Shown here in pieces: positions 1 to 8,251 of a DNA stretch of 64,000 nt. Within the stretch, counting starts at the first letter, position 1, and each line of letters starts with the position of its first letter. The stretch lies in the NCBI RefSeq assembly GCF_031583575.1, contig NZ_CP134146.1, forward strand, positions 4,247,068 through 4,311,067, given 5' to 3'. Origin of the DNA: Thalassotalea nanhaiensis (lineage in GTDB: Bacteria; Pseudomonadota; Gammaproteobacteria; Enterobacterales; Alteromonadaceae). The translations under genes were made by a program, and so were the position numbers. The notes beneath the pieces are model-generated. The model made no database searches and was not told where the DNA came from. It worked only from the letters and a program-made list of their open reading frames with translations.

Positions 1-402
1 TGCAGCAAGTGGCTGATGATTTTCACCATCTTTTTGATGATGCAAATAATGAAACTCTGCCACTCGGGTATAACCCGCTTTCAACATTTCAATATACAGC
101 TGCTTGGCAATAACTTCCGCTTGCTCAGTAGAGATATTATCTAAAAACTGATACATAATTTTACGCCAAGTCCAAAAGCTGTCGTTGCTCTCGCTGCCTT
201 GCTCAGAAAAGCCGGCAAAACCACGCTGAAAGGCGTGTGAGTGACAATTAACCATACCTGGGATAACAGCCCCCTTTGCTACCTCGGCATCACTCGCTTG
301 CCCATCGGTAATGTTGGTGATTACACCGTTATCGATGTGTAAGGTTTTATTTTGTTGCCATCCTGAGGCCAGTAAAATATTTTCAGCAAATAGTTTCATC
401 AT
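1..402 (-). CDS. hutF: Formimidoylglutamate deiminase HutF (N-terminal part, runs off window)
   Basis: Partial gene; only the first ~134 codons lie in the window. The product would hydrolyse N-formimidoyl-L-glutamate to N-formyl-L-glutamate and ammonia in the histidine degradation branch that then uses HutG. The translated part starts MKLFAENILLASGW and contains NCHSHAFQRGFAG, the metal-binding HxH of the amidohydrolase superfamily, followed by DSFWTWRKIMYQFL and AGYTRVAEFHYLHH, which are characteristic of HutF. Two adjacent ATGs (402 and 399) are possible starts. It follows hutG on the same strand after only 19 bp, so the two are probably co-transcribed. The C-terminal catalytic residues cannot be checked here. 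Confidence 0.88.
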   Translation of the reverse strand, partial: MMKLFAENILLASGWQQNKTLHIDNGVITNITDGQASDAEVAKGAVIPGMVNCHSHAFQRGFAGFSEQGSESNDSFWTWRKIMYQFLDNISTEQAEVIAKQLYIEMLKAGYTRVAEFHYLHHQKDGENHQPLAA

Positions 403-421
403 AATTTTTGGTATCTTGGGG

Positions 422-1213
422 TTATTTATTAACAGCGAACTTCGCCATTGCATCAACAAGCAGCGCTAATTTAGGTTTTACTAAGTTAGCCTCTTGTTCG
501 TTGTACGTTAACGTATCTTCATTTAAGTAAGTACGCTGTGAAAGCTCAAGCTGCAGGGTATGTATGTTACGTTCCAAGTCAGCATATTGACGGGTAATAT
601 AACCGCCCTTAAAACGGCCATTGGTTACTTGGCTATAAGGAGAGTAATCAACCGCTTCAACAGCGTCGACTAACTCACTTGCACAACTTACGCCGTTATT
701 CGTGCCAAAGTTGAAGTCAGGCAGTTGGCCGTCAAAAAACCTTGGCACTACAGAGGCAATTGAGTGTGCTTCAAGCATTACCGCCTTGCCAAACTGTTGC
801 TGTAAGCTATCTAACGTTGATGCAATAGCTTGATGATAAGGTTGCCAATAAAGCTTCACCCGGCGTTCATTTTCAGCTTCATCGGGTAATTGTTCTGGTA
901 AATACAGCGGTTTAGATTCAAAACTTGTGGTTGGGCATAACTCAGTGGTATCACTACCCGGATAGAGATTTATTCCCGTAGGGTCTCTGTTTAAGTCAAT
1001 TACATAGCGACTATATTTAGGCATTAAGATATAGGCACCAAGCTCAATAGCAAAATCATACAACTTATCCATGTACCAATCAGTATCTTGCACCGACAAA
1101 CCGGTTTCGGTCATCTTCGCTTTGATATCATCTGGGATCTCTTCACCATTATGCGGCATGCTTATTAACAGCGGGATTTTACCTTGAATTAACGTATAAG
1201 TAGTGTTGCTCAT
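422..1213 (-). CDS. hutG: N-formylglutamate deformylase HutG
   Basis: N-formylglutamate amidohydrolase (263 aa), producing L-glutamate and formate, the last step of the five-step histidine pathway. Family signatures seen: PLLISMPHNGEEIPDD near the N terminus, SRYVIDLNRDPTG, VMLEAHSIASVVPRFFDGQLPDFNFGTNNG, and GGYITRQYADLERNIHTLQLELSQRTYL. The start at 1213 (MSNTTYTLIQGK) is preferred over an upstream in-frame ATG at 1243, because the N terminus then begins at the usual place just before the first family block. It lies directly upstream of hutF in a minus-strand operon. A palindrome at 1273-1284 resembling a HutC operator lies 60 bp upstream, suggesting urocanate-responsive repression. Confidence 0.92.
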   Translation of the reverse strand: MSNTTYTLIQGKIPLLISMPHNGEEIPDDIKAKMTETGLSVQDTDWYMDKLYDFAIELGAYILMPKYSRYVIDLNRDPTGINLYPGSDTTELCPTTSFESKPLYLPEQLPDEAENERRVKLYWQPYHQAIASTLDSLQQQFGKAVMLEAHSIASVVPRFFDGQLPDFNFGTNNGVSCASELVDAVEAVDYSPYSQVTNGRFKGGYITRQYADLERNIHTLQLELSQRTYLNEDTLTYNEQEANLVKPKLALLVDAMAKFAVNK

Positions 1214-1272
1214 GAAATGCCTTTTATTGCCGTTGTTATCCAATACTGGTTAAAGCCAGCACCGAACACAAG

Positions 1273-1284
1273 TTGTATATACAA
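1273..1284. promoter_or_regulatory. Putative HutC operator
   Basis: Perfect 12-bp palindrome TTGTATATACAA located 60 bp upstream of hutG, in the hutG/deoR divergent region. It matches the known style of operators for HutC, the GntR-family repressor of hut operons. No hutC gene is in the window, so the assignment is by motif and position only. Confidence 0.65.
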
Positions 1285-1418
1285 ATTATTGAGTGCCAAT
1301 TTAACATTTTGCCGGGATGCTGGCAAAGAAATTAAGCAGTTAAATTTGCAAAACCATAAAAGTTTTGTTTTAATCGCACATCTTTCGAAACGAAACTTAA
1401 TGATTTAAACTGAAACTT

Positions 1419-2180
1419 ATGTCAAAACGAAATACCCAACAACGCCGTCATAATATTCTTAACCAGCTAACCGAAGCTGGCGAGGTAAGCGTTGATCAAT
1501 TGGCAGCACAGTTTGAAACATCGGAAGTCACTATTCGCAAAGATCTCTCTGCGTTAGAAAAAAGTGGTTTGTTGTTACGCCGTTATGGCGGCGCAGTACC
1601 ATTACCAAAAGAAATCACCTCATCTGAAAAAGTATCGAACCAAAAGATGGCTATTGCCATCGAAGCGGCAAAACATGTTCGAGATCATAATCGTATTATT
1701 ATCGACAGTGGCAGAACTACAGCAGCAATTATTCCTGAGCTAAAACAAAAGAAAGGCCTGGTGGTAATGACCAACTCATTATCAATTGCTGACTCATTGA
1801 ATGAATTAGAAAATGAGCCAACACTTTTGATGACCGGTGGTACATGGGATAGCAGCTCAGAGGCGTTTCAAGGCAAAGTAGCTGAATTGGTACTAAGATC
1901 ATATGACTTTGATCAGTTATTCATTGGTGCCGATGGCATTGATATAGAACGTGGTACAACAACCTTCAATGAGCTGATCGGTCTTTCGCAAGTTATGAGT
2001 GAAGTCGCCCGAGAAGTGATTGTTGTGGTTGAATCAGAAAAAATAGGTCGCCGCATCCCAAATTTAGAGTTGCCATGGCAACGCATAAACACGCTGATCA
2101 CCGATGATGGATTGTCAGCAGATTTACAACACAAAATTCAAGCACAAGGCATTCAGTTGATTTGTGCTAAAAGTAATTAA
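1419..2180 (+). CDS. DeoR/GlpR-family transcriptional regulator upstream of glmS
   Basis: DeoR-family repressor of 253 aa. Residues ~6-60 form the winged helix-turn-helix (RRHNILNQLTEAGEVSVDQLAAQFETSEVTIRKDLSALEKSG, then the family hallmark RRYGGAV). The C-terminal ISOCOT-fold sensor domain shows IDSGRTT, a variant of the usual DSGTTT phosphosugar-binding loop, plus FIGADGID and VVVESEKIG. It ends 20 bp before glmS on the same strand, so it probably shares a transcript with glmS and may sense an amino-sugar phosphate. That ligand is an inference from context; the exact orthologue (GlmR/AgaR/NagR type) is not known. The ribosome-binding site is weak. Confidence 0.88.
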   Translation: MSKRNTQQRRHNILNQLTEAGEVSVDQLAAQFETSEVTIRKDLSALEKSGLLLRRYGGAVPLPKEITSSEKVSNQKMAIAIEAAKHVRDHNRIIIDSGRTTAAIIPELKQKKGLVVMTNSLSIADSLNELENEPTLLMTGGTWDSSSEAFQGKVAELVLRSYDFDQLFIGADGIDIERGTTTFNELIGLSQVMSEVAREVIVVVESEKIGRRIPNLELPWQRINTLITDDGLSADLQHKIQAQGIQLICAKSN

Positions 2181-2200
2181 TATAAATTTAAGGTTTTAAT

Positions 2201-4033
2201 ATGTGTGGAATAGTTGGTGCAGTAGCACAACGTGATGTAGCAGACATTTTAGTAGAAGGGTTAAAACGCCTGGAATATCGTGGTTACGACTCTGCCGGTG
2301 TTGCCGTTATTGATGATAATAGTAATTTACACCGTGTTCGTCGTTTGGGGAAAGTGCAAGAACTGGCAAGTGCATTAGCAGATTCTCCAGTAAATGGCGG
2401 AACGGGCATCGCTCATACACGCTGGGCTACTCATGGCGTTCCAAGCGAAACAAATGCTCATCCACATGTATCAGGCACTAATATTGCCGTTGTTCATAAC
2501 GGTATTATTGAAAACCATGAACAATTAAAACAACAATTAACCGCACTAGGTTATGTATTTGTCTCTGAAACCGACACAGAAGTTATTGCTCATTTAGTTC
2601 ACCACGAACTCAAAACAGCTCAGTCATTATTACAAGCAGTACAAAGTGCCAGTAAGCAATTTGAAGGCGCATACGGTACGGTAATTATGGATACTAATGA
2701 CAAAGACCGTGTTGTTGTTGCACGCTCCGGTAGTCCATTGGTTATTGGTTACGGTTTAGGTGAAAACTTTTTAGCCTCAGATATGATGGCACTATTGCCA
2801 GTTACTCGTCGTTTCTCATTTTTAGAAGAAGGGGACGTGGCTGAAATCACTCGTTTTGAAGTAAACATCGTCGATAAAGACGGTAACAACGTTGAACGTG
2901 AAATAACTGAAGCATCGGTTAGCCATGACGCCGGCGACAAAGGTGAATATCGTCACTTTATGCTTAAAGAAACCTACGAACAACCAACGGCTATTCGAAA
3001 TACGCTGGAAGGGCGCTTCACTGACGGAAAAATTAATAGCGACGCGTTTGGACCAAATGCTGATGACATCTTTAAAGACATCGAACATGTACAAATAATT
3101 GCTTGTGGTACCTCTTACCATTCAGGCATGGTTGCTCGTTACTGGTTAGAAGAGCATGCCGGCGTATCGTGTAATATTGAAATTGCCAGTGAATTTAGAT
3201 ACCGCAAATCATTCGTCCCTAAAAACGCGCTAATCGTTACAATTTCTCAATCGGGTGAAACCGCAGATACGTTAGCAGCATTACGTTTAGCTAAAGATCT
3301 TGGTTATCGTGCCAGCCTTAGTATTTGTAATGTGCCAGGTTCATCATTGGTACGTGAATCAGACTTGGCATTTATGACTAAAGCAGGCGCAGAAATTGGC
3401 GTTGCTTCAACAAAAGCATTTACTACCCAGTTAGTTGGATTAATGATGATGACAATCGCCATTGGTCAGCACAAATGCATGGATGATGATGCTCAAAAAG
3501 CCATTATTTCATCACTTATGAGCTTACCTAATAAGCTTGAAGAAGTACTGACTTTGGCCAGCAGTATTGAAGGTTTAGCTGAAGATTTTGCCGATAAACA
3601 GCACTCGTTATTTTTAGGTCGTGGCGATCAATATCCTATCGCAATGGAAGGTGCGCTAAAGCTTAAAGAAATTTCATACATTCACGCCGAAGCTTATGCC
3701 GCCGGTGAATTAAAGCATGGCCCGTTAGCTCTTATTGATGCCGATATGCCCGTTATTGTGGTAGCGCCACGCAACGATTTAATTGAAAAGTTAAAATCAA
3801 ACGTTGAAGAAGTTCGCGCCCGTGGTGGTTTAATGTATGTGTTTGCCGATGTTGACGCAAAATTTGCCAGTGACGATACAATGAAAGTAATCAACGTGCC
3901 ACATTGTGATGATGTAATTGCACCAATCGTTTACACCTTGCCGTTACAATTATTGTCGTACTACGTGGCAATTATTAAAGGTACTGATGTTGACCAACCG
4001 CGTAACTTAGCAAAATCAGTTACGGTTGAATAA
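2201..4033 (+). CDS. glmS: Glutamine--fructose-6-phosphate aminotransferase (isomerizing) GlmS
   Basis: Makes glucosamine-6-phosphate from fructose-6-phosphate and glutamine, the entry step to UDP-GlcNAc for peptidoglycan and LPS. It is full length (610 aa). The N-terminal nucleophile glutaminase domain starts MCGIVGAV with Cys2 and carries AHTRWATHG and HNGIIENH. Two SIS domains follow, with [19 protein letters not shown] and STKAFTTQ, and the C terminus ends LAKSVTVE, as in the family. The AAGG ribosome-binding site at ~2190 supports the start. Unlike E. coli, glmS is not next to the ATP synthase operon but follows a DeoR-type regulator. Confidence 0.98.
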   Translation: MCGIVGAVAQRDVADILVEGLKRLEYRGYDSAGVAVIDDNSNLHRVRRLGKVQELASALADSPVNGGTGIAHTRWATHGVPSETNAHPHVSGTNIAVVHNGIIENHEQLKQQLTALGYVFVSETDTEVIAHLVHHELKTAQSLLQAVQSASKQFEGAYGTVIMDTNDKDRVVVARSGSPLVIGYGLGENFLASDMMALLPVTRRFSFLEEGDVAEITRFEVNIVDKDGNNVEREITEASVSHDAGDKGEYRHFMLKETYEQPTAIRNTLEGRFTDGKINSDAFGPNADDIFKDIEHVQIIACGTSYHSGMVARYWLEEHAGVSCNIEIASEFRYRKSFVPKNALIVTISQSGETADTLAALRLAKDLGYRASLSICNVPGSSLVRESDLAFMTKAGAEIGVASTKAFTTQLVGLMMMTIAIGQHKCMDDDAQKAIISSLMSLPNKLEEVLTLASSIEGLAEDFADKQHSLFLGRGDQYPIAMEGALKLKEISYIHAEAYAAGELKHGPLALIDADMPVIVVAPRNDLIEKLKSNVEEVRARGGLMYVFADVDAKFASDDTMKVINVPHCDDVIAPIVYTLPLQLLSYYVAIIKGTDVDQPRNLAKSVTVE

Positions 4034-4049
4034 GCATTAACAGCGAACG

Positions 4050-4096
4050 TAATACCAATTCGGATAATGATGTGATCGTTAGGCGAATTGGTATTA
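4050..4096. repeat. Inverted-repeat hairpin with ATACCAATT arms downstream of glmS
   Basis: A 13-bp perfect inverted repeat (TAATACCAATTCG / CGAATTGGTATTA) separated by 21 bp, between the convergent glmS and pilin-like genes. There is no T-run, so it is not a standard terminator. The arms match the termini of the MITE-like family seen at 6929, 25547 and 45516, so this may be a minimal derivative. Confidence 0.7.
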
Positions 4097-4111
4097 ACCA
4101 AAGGTCTTCAT

Positions 4112-4735
4112 TTAACATTCACTAAAATCACTACCGGTAATAGGTTTTTGCGGATTATCAGGCGTCACCGAGTCATTTGGCGTGTAGTAATAGGTATAAC
4201 ACTTAGTAGTGTTCAGGTTATAACCATTCGGGTATATAACAAATCCACGTCCTCTTGAGGCACTATCGACGTAATCTCTATTAGGATTACGAAACCAACC
4301 ACTATTACGATGACGGACACAAAAATCCATACCTTCTTCATCACAATCGTTTGAAGTTACTTGGGCAGTACTACTGATATCCACTAAATGAATAAAGGTA
4401 TTATTCCATCGACCATCGGCATATCCGCCGCGGATACGAATTCGTTGGCCACTTTTTAACGTGAATCGACTTTTATTGGCATTTAAATTTTCTGGGTGCA
4501 GAGTTATTTGCACCGTAACCATATCTCTAGCGGCAGCTATGCTTGCTATTTGAGCTTTCATTACCGCTTGATCGGCAGACTTGGTTAAATCTATAAACTT
4601 AGGTACAGCAACCACTGCAAGTACCGCTAACAGTACAACAACGATGACCATTTCGACTAAAGTAAAGCCTAAAGATGGCTGTTTAGTTGTTCGAAAAGCA
4701 GCTAAATTGCAGGGGATAAAGCAAGTTCTATGCAT
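4112..4735 (-). CDS. Solitary type IV pilin-like protein (prepilin cleavage/methylation domain)
   Basis: 207 aa. Residues ~23-52 form a type IV prepilin signal: a basic leader ending in G, then FTLVEMVIVVVLLAVLAVVAVPKF, with the PilD cleavage site before F and Glu at +5. The long leader (about 23 residues) is MSHA-like. The C-terminal half is a globular domain with four cysteines (SNDCDEEGMDFC, TKCYTY and the final SEC), which could form two disulfides. No other pilus or type II secretion gene is nearby, so it is an orphan minor pilin or pseudopilin. Its partner machine cannot be named. It is convergent with glmS. Confidence 0.8.
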   Translation of the reverse strand: MHRTCFIPCNLAAFRTTKQPSLGFTLVEMVIVVVLLAVLAVVAVPKFIDLTKSADQAVMKAQIASIAAARDMVTVQITLHPENLNANKSRFTLKSGQRIRIRGGYADGRWNNTFIHLVDISSTAQVTSNDCDEEGMDFCVRHRNSGWFRNPNRDYVDSASRGRGFVIYPNGYNLNTTKCYTYYYTPNDSVTPDNPQKPITGSDFSEC

Positions 4736-4890
4736 CTAATATCGGCCATATAGAGTTAATATTTATAGTTGTTTTTCTATTAACTTAGAGCGTTAATAAT
4801 TAAAACATACCAAAAACCAACTCAACAGGCACGCATTATAGGTAAGTAATATACTGTTAAACAAGCAAATAGCTCCATCCTACGGTAATG

Positions 4891-5928
4891 TTAATCCGCA
4901 ACATTAATCACTAGTTTTCCAGTATTTCTGCCAGAAAATAATCGAGGCAATGCCGCTTGCGCATTTTCCAAACCATCGACAGTAGTATTGCGGTACTGCA
5001 ATTTACCTTCAAGCAGCCATTGCTCCATGGTTGGTAATATTGTGTCCATTTGCTCTAAATAATCGAGTATTAAAAATCCCTCCATGCGTAAGCGTTTGGT
5101 CGCCAGCATAAAGCTATTTTTTAAACCGTAGACTTTCTCTTTTTCTTCCAAGGTTTGGTACTGAGAAATACTGCCCGACACCACAACAACGCCGTTCATT
5201 GCCATATTTTCAAGGGCAGCATCAAGCATTTCACCGCCAACGTTATCAAAAAACACATCAATACCATTTGGAAACTGTGCTTTCATGGCTGCCGATATAT
5301 CCTGCTCATTGCGGTAATCAATAGCACCATCCATGTTAAATTGTGAACAGAGTAGTTCACACTTTTGCTCTCCACCGGCAATACCTACGGTATAACAACC
5401 TGTAGCTTTAGCAATTTGACATGCTGCTAGCCCAGTTGCACCAGCAGCACCTGAAACCAGTACCTTACTGTTAGGCGCTATGTTGCCTATTTGATGCATA
5501 CCAACATAGGCAGTCCAACCGGTTAGACCCAATGCTGACACATAAGCTTCAAGGGGAATTTGCGGATTCGGATTAAACTTAATTGCGCCATTTTGCGCAG
5601 TTAATTGCGCTGCTGGTACTACCGCATATTGTTGCCAACCCAGCATGGCAAAAACATGATCACCAACCTTAAAATTATCATCTTTAGATTCTTCTACTCT
5701 ACCAACAACTAAACCACGCATTACGTCGCCAATTTGTAGTTGCGGTAAATAGTCTTTCTTTTCGCTTAACCATAAACGGTTAGAGGGATCTAAACTCAAC
5801 AGTAATGTTTTAATTAATACCTCGCCGTCATTTAAATCTGCAAGTGGGACTTCAACAAGTGATAATTCATTGCCCGTTAACTCGCCCTTTGCGTACTCAT
5901 TAATGATCCACGCTTGTTGATGTTGCAT
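4891..5928 (-). CDS. NADP-dependent oxidoreductase, zinc-free MDR family (CurA/LTB4DH-like)
   Basis: 345 aa medium-chain dehydrogenase/reductase without the zinc ligands of alcohol dehydrogenases. Residues ~1-130 are the GroES-like substrate domain (LSLDPSNRLWL, GDVMRGLVVGRV). The Rossmann domain has the NADP-binding motif VSGAAGATGLAACQIAKATG and YRNE/DVFFDNVGGEMLDAAL, typical of the leukotriene B4 12-hydroxydehydrogenase/curcumin reductase group (E. coli CurA, YncB). Members reduce alpha,beta-unsaturated ketones and aldehydes; the natural substrate here is unknown. It is a single gene convergent in layout with nothing obvious, divergent from the peroxiredoxin gene. Confidence 0.88.
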   Translation of the reverse strand: MQHQQAWIINEYAKGELTGNELSLVEVPLADLNDGEVLIKTLLLSLDPSNRLWLSEKKDYLPQLQIGDVMRGLVVGRVEESKDDNFKVGDHVFAMLGWQQYAVVPAAQLTAQNGAIKFNPNPQIPLEAYVSALGLTGWTAYVGMHQIGNIAPNSKVLVSGAAGATGLAACQIAKATGCYTVGIAGGEQKCELLCSQFNMDGAIDYRNEQDISAAMKAQFPNGIDVFFDNVGGEMLDAALENMAMNGVVVVSGSISQYQTLEEKEKVYGLKNSFMLATKRLRMEGFLILDYLEQMDTILPTMEQWLLEGKLQYRNTTVDGLENAQAALPRLFSGRNTGKLVINVAD

Positions 5929-6163
5929 ATAGAAGTCCAGTATTAATACAAAGAATGATAAAAGTTTATCACTGTTCGTTATTTAATATGTATTCATTGC
6001 CATTACAATTATTATCAAAATCATCCAATCTATTTATTCAATTACAAACATCGATTTATATCGCTTTAATAAATTAACGCTGTGCAGGATAATTACTCCA
6101 TCGAATTAGCAGACACCAAAGAAACGGTTGTCACCAACAATATTAAAATTTACCGGAGCACCT

Positions 6164-6895
6164 ATGTTAGATATTAAAACAGGCCAATCAATCCCAAGCG
6201 TAACATTTCCAACTCGCGTTAATAACGAATGGAAAAACATAACAACAGAAGAATTATTTAAAGGTAAAACCGTTGTAGTATTTTCATTACCAGGCGCATT
6301 TACTCCTACGTGTTCGTCTACTCACTTACCTCGTTACAATGAACTAGCAAACACGTTCAAAGAAAACGGCGTTGATGACATTGTATGTTTATCAGTAAAC
6401 GATACGTTTGTAATGAATGCATGGGCTGCGGACCAGGAAAGTGACAACGTAACATTAATTCCTGATGGTAATGGTGAGTTTACTGACGGCATGGGCATGT
6501 TAGTTGATAAAGCCGACTTAGGCTTTGGCAAACGTAGCTGGAGATACTCTATGTTAGTTAAAGATGGTGTGGTTGAAAAAATGTTTATCGAAGAAAATGT
6601 TCCTGGCGACCCGTTTGAAGTGTCAGATGCCGATACTATGCTTGATTACATCAACCCAAATGCTAAAAAACCACAAGCGGTAAGTATTTTTACAAAGCCA
6701 GGTTGTCAATTTTGTTTAAATGCAAAACAGTTATTAACTGACCATGGTTACGCCTTTGAAGAAATTGAATTAGGAAAAGACGCAAGTTTAACCTCATTAA
6801 AAGCAATTACCGGCAATGACACAGTACCACAGGTATTTATTGACAATAATCACATAGGTAGCAGCGAAGACCTTGCTAGTTTTTTAGCAAAATAA
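6164..6895 (+). CDS. Peroxiredoxin-glutaredoxin fusion (Prx/Grx hybrid peroxidase)
   Basis: Glutathione-dependent thiol peroxidase of 243 aa reducing H2O2 and alkyl hydroperoxides. Residues 1-160 are a Prx5-type peroxiredoxin with peroxidatic Cys50 in [14 protein letters not shown]. Residues ~173-243 are a glutaredoxin domain with the CQFC active site (Cys181/Cys184) and the cis-Pro segment TVPQVFI. The fusion supplies its own glutathione-linked reductant, as described for Haemophilus and Vibrio homologues. ATG 6164 with GGAG 6 bp upstream is chosen over an upstream in-frame TTG. A MITE-like repeat (6929-7194) separates it from the terminator at 7224. gorA (31355) would supply reduced glutathione. 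Confidence 0.95.
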   Translation: MLDIKTGQSIPSVTFPTRVNNEWKNITTEELFKGKTVVVFSLPGAFTPTCSSTHLPRYNELANTFKENGVDDIVCLSVNDTFVMNAWAADQESDNVTLIPDGNGEFTDGMGMLVDKADLGFGKRSWRYSMLVKDGVVEKMFIEENVPGDPFEVSDADTMLDYINPNAKKPQAVSIFTKPGCQFCLNAKQLLTDHGYAFEEIELGKDASLTSLKAITGNDTVPQVFIDNNHIGSSEDLASFLAK

Positions 6896-6928
6896 TTTAA
6901 CGTTTGTGCTCGCGCACTTTGAAACATG

Positions 6929-7194
6929 ATACCAATTAGAGTAAATTTATTCCCAGCTCAGAGTTTTGTTATAGGATTAATAACAAATAAAATTTGTTTA
7001 GATATAGTTTGTCTATATTAAATATATTTTGTGCAGTTAGTAGGCCTATAACAAACTCCCAAAGGGTGAGTTTAAAATGCTTATATGCTGCGTTATTAAT
7101 TTTGACAAGGGAATAACCATTCTCATCAATCAATGCCTTACCTATAAGCTTTTTAATTCTCACTGAGCAGGATATAACTTACTTTAATTGGTAT
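6929..7194. repeat. MITE-like element, family A copy 1
   Basis: 266-bp non-coding element with terminal inverted repeats ATACCAATTAGAGTAA / ATACCAATTAAAGTAA (15 of 16 identical). Its interior contains a ~100-bp stretch (about 7045-7150) that is nearly the reverse complement of ~45566-45650, for example the shared GGTTATTCCCTTGTCAAAAT. The 64-residue open frame inside (6969-7163) is not considered a gene. No transposase is encoded. Confidence 0.85.
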
Positions 7195-7223
7195 GTGTCT
7201 CTTCCTTACCCACTACAACTTTC

Positions 7224-7260
7224 AGCCTCTATTTAATCGTATAAATAGGGGCTTTTTTTT
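7224..7260 (+). terminator. Rho-independent terminator
   Basis: AGCCTCTATTTA pairs with TAAATAGGGGCT across a 6-nt loop (one GT pair), followed by eight T. It probably ended the Prx/Grx transcript before the repeat at 6929-7194 was inserted between them. Confidence 0.85.
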
Positions 7261-7496
7261 GGCCAGGGATGGCCTATATGACAAAAATGCACTAATACAA
7301 GGATGTATGTAGGTAGAATAACGCAGGAGCAGTTATCGAGGAGCAATTTTTTGTTTCACTTCATGGATGAAGGAATGCAAATCGCCATGGAAGGCTTTTG
7401 ATTTGTAACAAGGATGCACTAATACAAGGACGTATGTAGGTAGGTAGAATAACGAAGGAGTAGTTATCGAGGAGCAATTTTTTGTTTTACTTCATT
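7261..7496 (+). repeat. Dispersed repeat family B, two tandem copies
   Basis: Two direct copies about 127 bp apart (anchored at TGCACTAATACAAGGA, 7288 and 7415) share ~80 bp including GTATGTAGGTAGAATAACG and TTATCGAGGAGCAATTTTTT. The first begins with the palindrome GGCCAGGGATGGCC. The reverse complement of the unit lies at 36322-36489 and a degenerate copy at ~60777-60850. Non-coding; nothing else is seen between 7261 and 7572. Confidence 0.9.
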
Positions 7497-7572
7497 AAAC
7501 GGTATTAAAACTAACGAAAATCATGACTATTTAATGCTACTATTTACATATTAATCATCAATACAAAATACT

Positions 7573-7797
7573 ATGGATAATCAACCTTATAACCCTTTGC
7601 ACGGTGTTACTTTGCAAAAAATCGTTACCGATCTTGAGCAGCACTTTGGTTTTAGTGAGCTAGGCAAGCTAATCAAAATAAAATGTTTCACTACCGATCC
7701 CAGCATAAAATCGAGTTTGAAGTTTTTGCGCAAAACGCCTTGGGCACGTGAGAAGGTTGAGCAACTTTACATTAAGAACAAACATAAATTGGGATAA
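7573..7797 (+). CDS. VF530-type DNA-binding protein (DUF2132)
   Basis: Small basic protein of 74 aa. The sequence [60 protein letters not shown] matches the VF530/DUF2132 family essentially along its whole length. Structures of the family from Vibrio show a DNA-binding-like helical fold, but the cellular role is unknown. Only 2 bp separate it from the GFA-domain gene, so the two are likely co-transcribed. The start is the first ATG after the repeat region. Confidence 0.88.
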   Translation: MDNQPYNPLHGVTLQKIVTDLEQHFGFSELGKLIKIKCFTTDPSIKSSLKFLRKTPWAREKVEQLYIKNKHKLG

Positions 7798-7799
7798 AC

Positions 7800-8216
7800 A
7801 TGAGTGAAACTAAAACCTATAAGGGTAGTTGTTTATGCGGGCAAGTTCAGTATCAAATTAGCGAACCACTAAAAATGTTTCAATACTGTCATTGTTCCCG
7901 TTGTCGTAAAATCACCGGCAGTGGCTTTGCGCCAAACATTTTCGTACCTTTACAGCAATTTAGTTGGCTCAGTGGTAAAGACTTACTTGGTCGCTATACC
8001 GTACCGGAAGCAAAGTACTTTGCCACCAGCTTTTGTACAAATTGTGGTTCCACCATGCCCTGGTTAACCCAAACAGAGCAAATTTATGTACTACCGGTTG
8101 GTACTTTAGATGACGAAATTGAGTTAAAGCCCAGCCAAAATATTTTTTGCGCCGAAACACCTAAATGGCATACCAGCTTTGATCAACTACCTAAGTTTAA
8201 TCAAGGCCCGAAATAA
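7800..8216 (+). CDS. GFA-family protein (CENP-V/GFA zinc domain)
   Basis: 138 aa single-domain protein of the glutathione-dependent formaldehyde-activating (GFA) fold. Zinc ligands are visible: GSCLCGQVQYQI near residues 9-14, FQYCHCSRCRKITGSGFAPN near 28-45, and FCTNCGSTMPW near 80-90. Most members are of unknown substrate; the founding enzyme condenses formaldehyde with glutathione, but that activity is not established for this subfamily. It follows the VF530 gene by 2 bp and precedes the M61 peptidase by 35 bp, so a three-gene operon is plausible. Confidence 0.88.
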   Translation: MSETKTYKGSCLCGQVQYQISEPLKMFQYCHCSRCRKITGSGFAPNIFVPLQQFSWLSGKDLLGRYTVPEAKYFATSFCTNCGSTMPWLTQTEQIYVLPVGTLDDEIELKPSQNIFCAETPKWHTSFDQLPKFNQGPK

Positions 8217-8251
8217 CCTTTTGCTTCTACGACAAAGAGTAAACACCGAAT

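Noticed and set aside
1217..1408. 63-codon open frame between hutG and the DeoR gene
   Set aside because: It spans the divergent promoter region and the HutC-like palindrome, has no ribosome-binding site and no protein-like pattern.
6040..6075. Possible OxyR site (CGATTTATATCG) upstream of the Prx/Grx gene
   Set aside because: Only a short palindrome; the four-part OxyR pattern is not met.
6969..7163. 64-codon open frame on the minus strand
   Set aside because: It lies entirely inside a MITE-like element; the other copy (45516-45827) does not keep a comparable frame as a gene.
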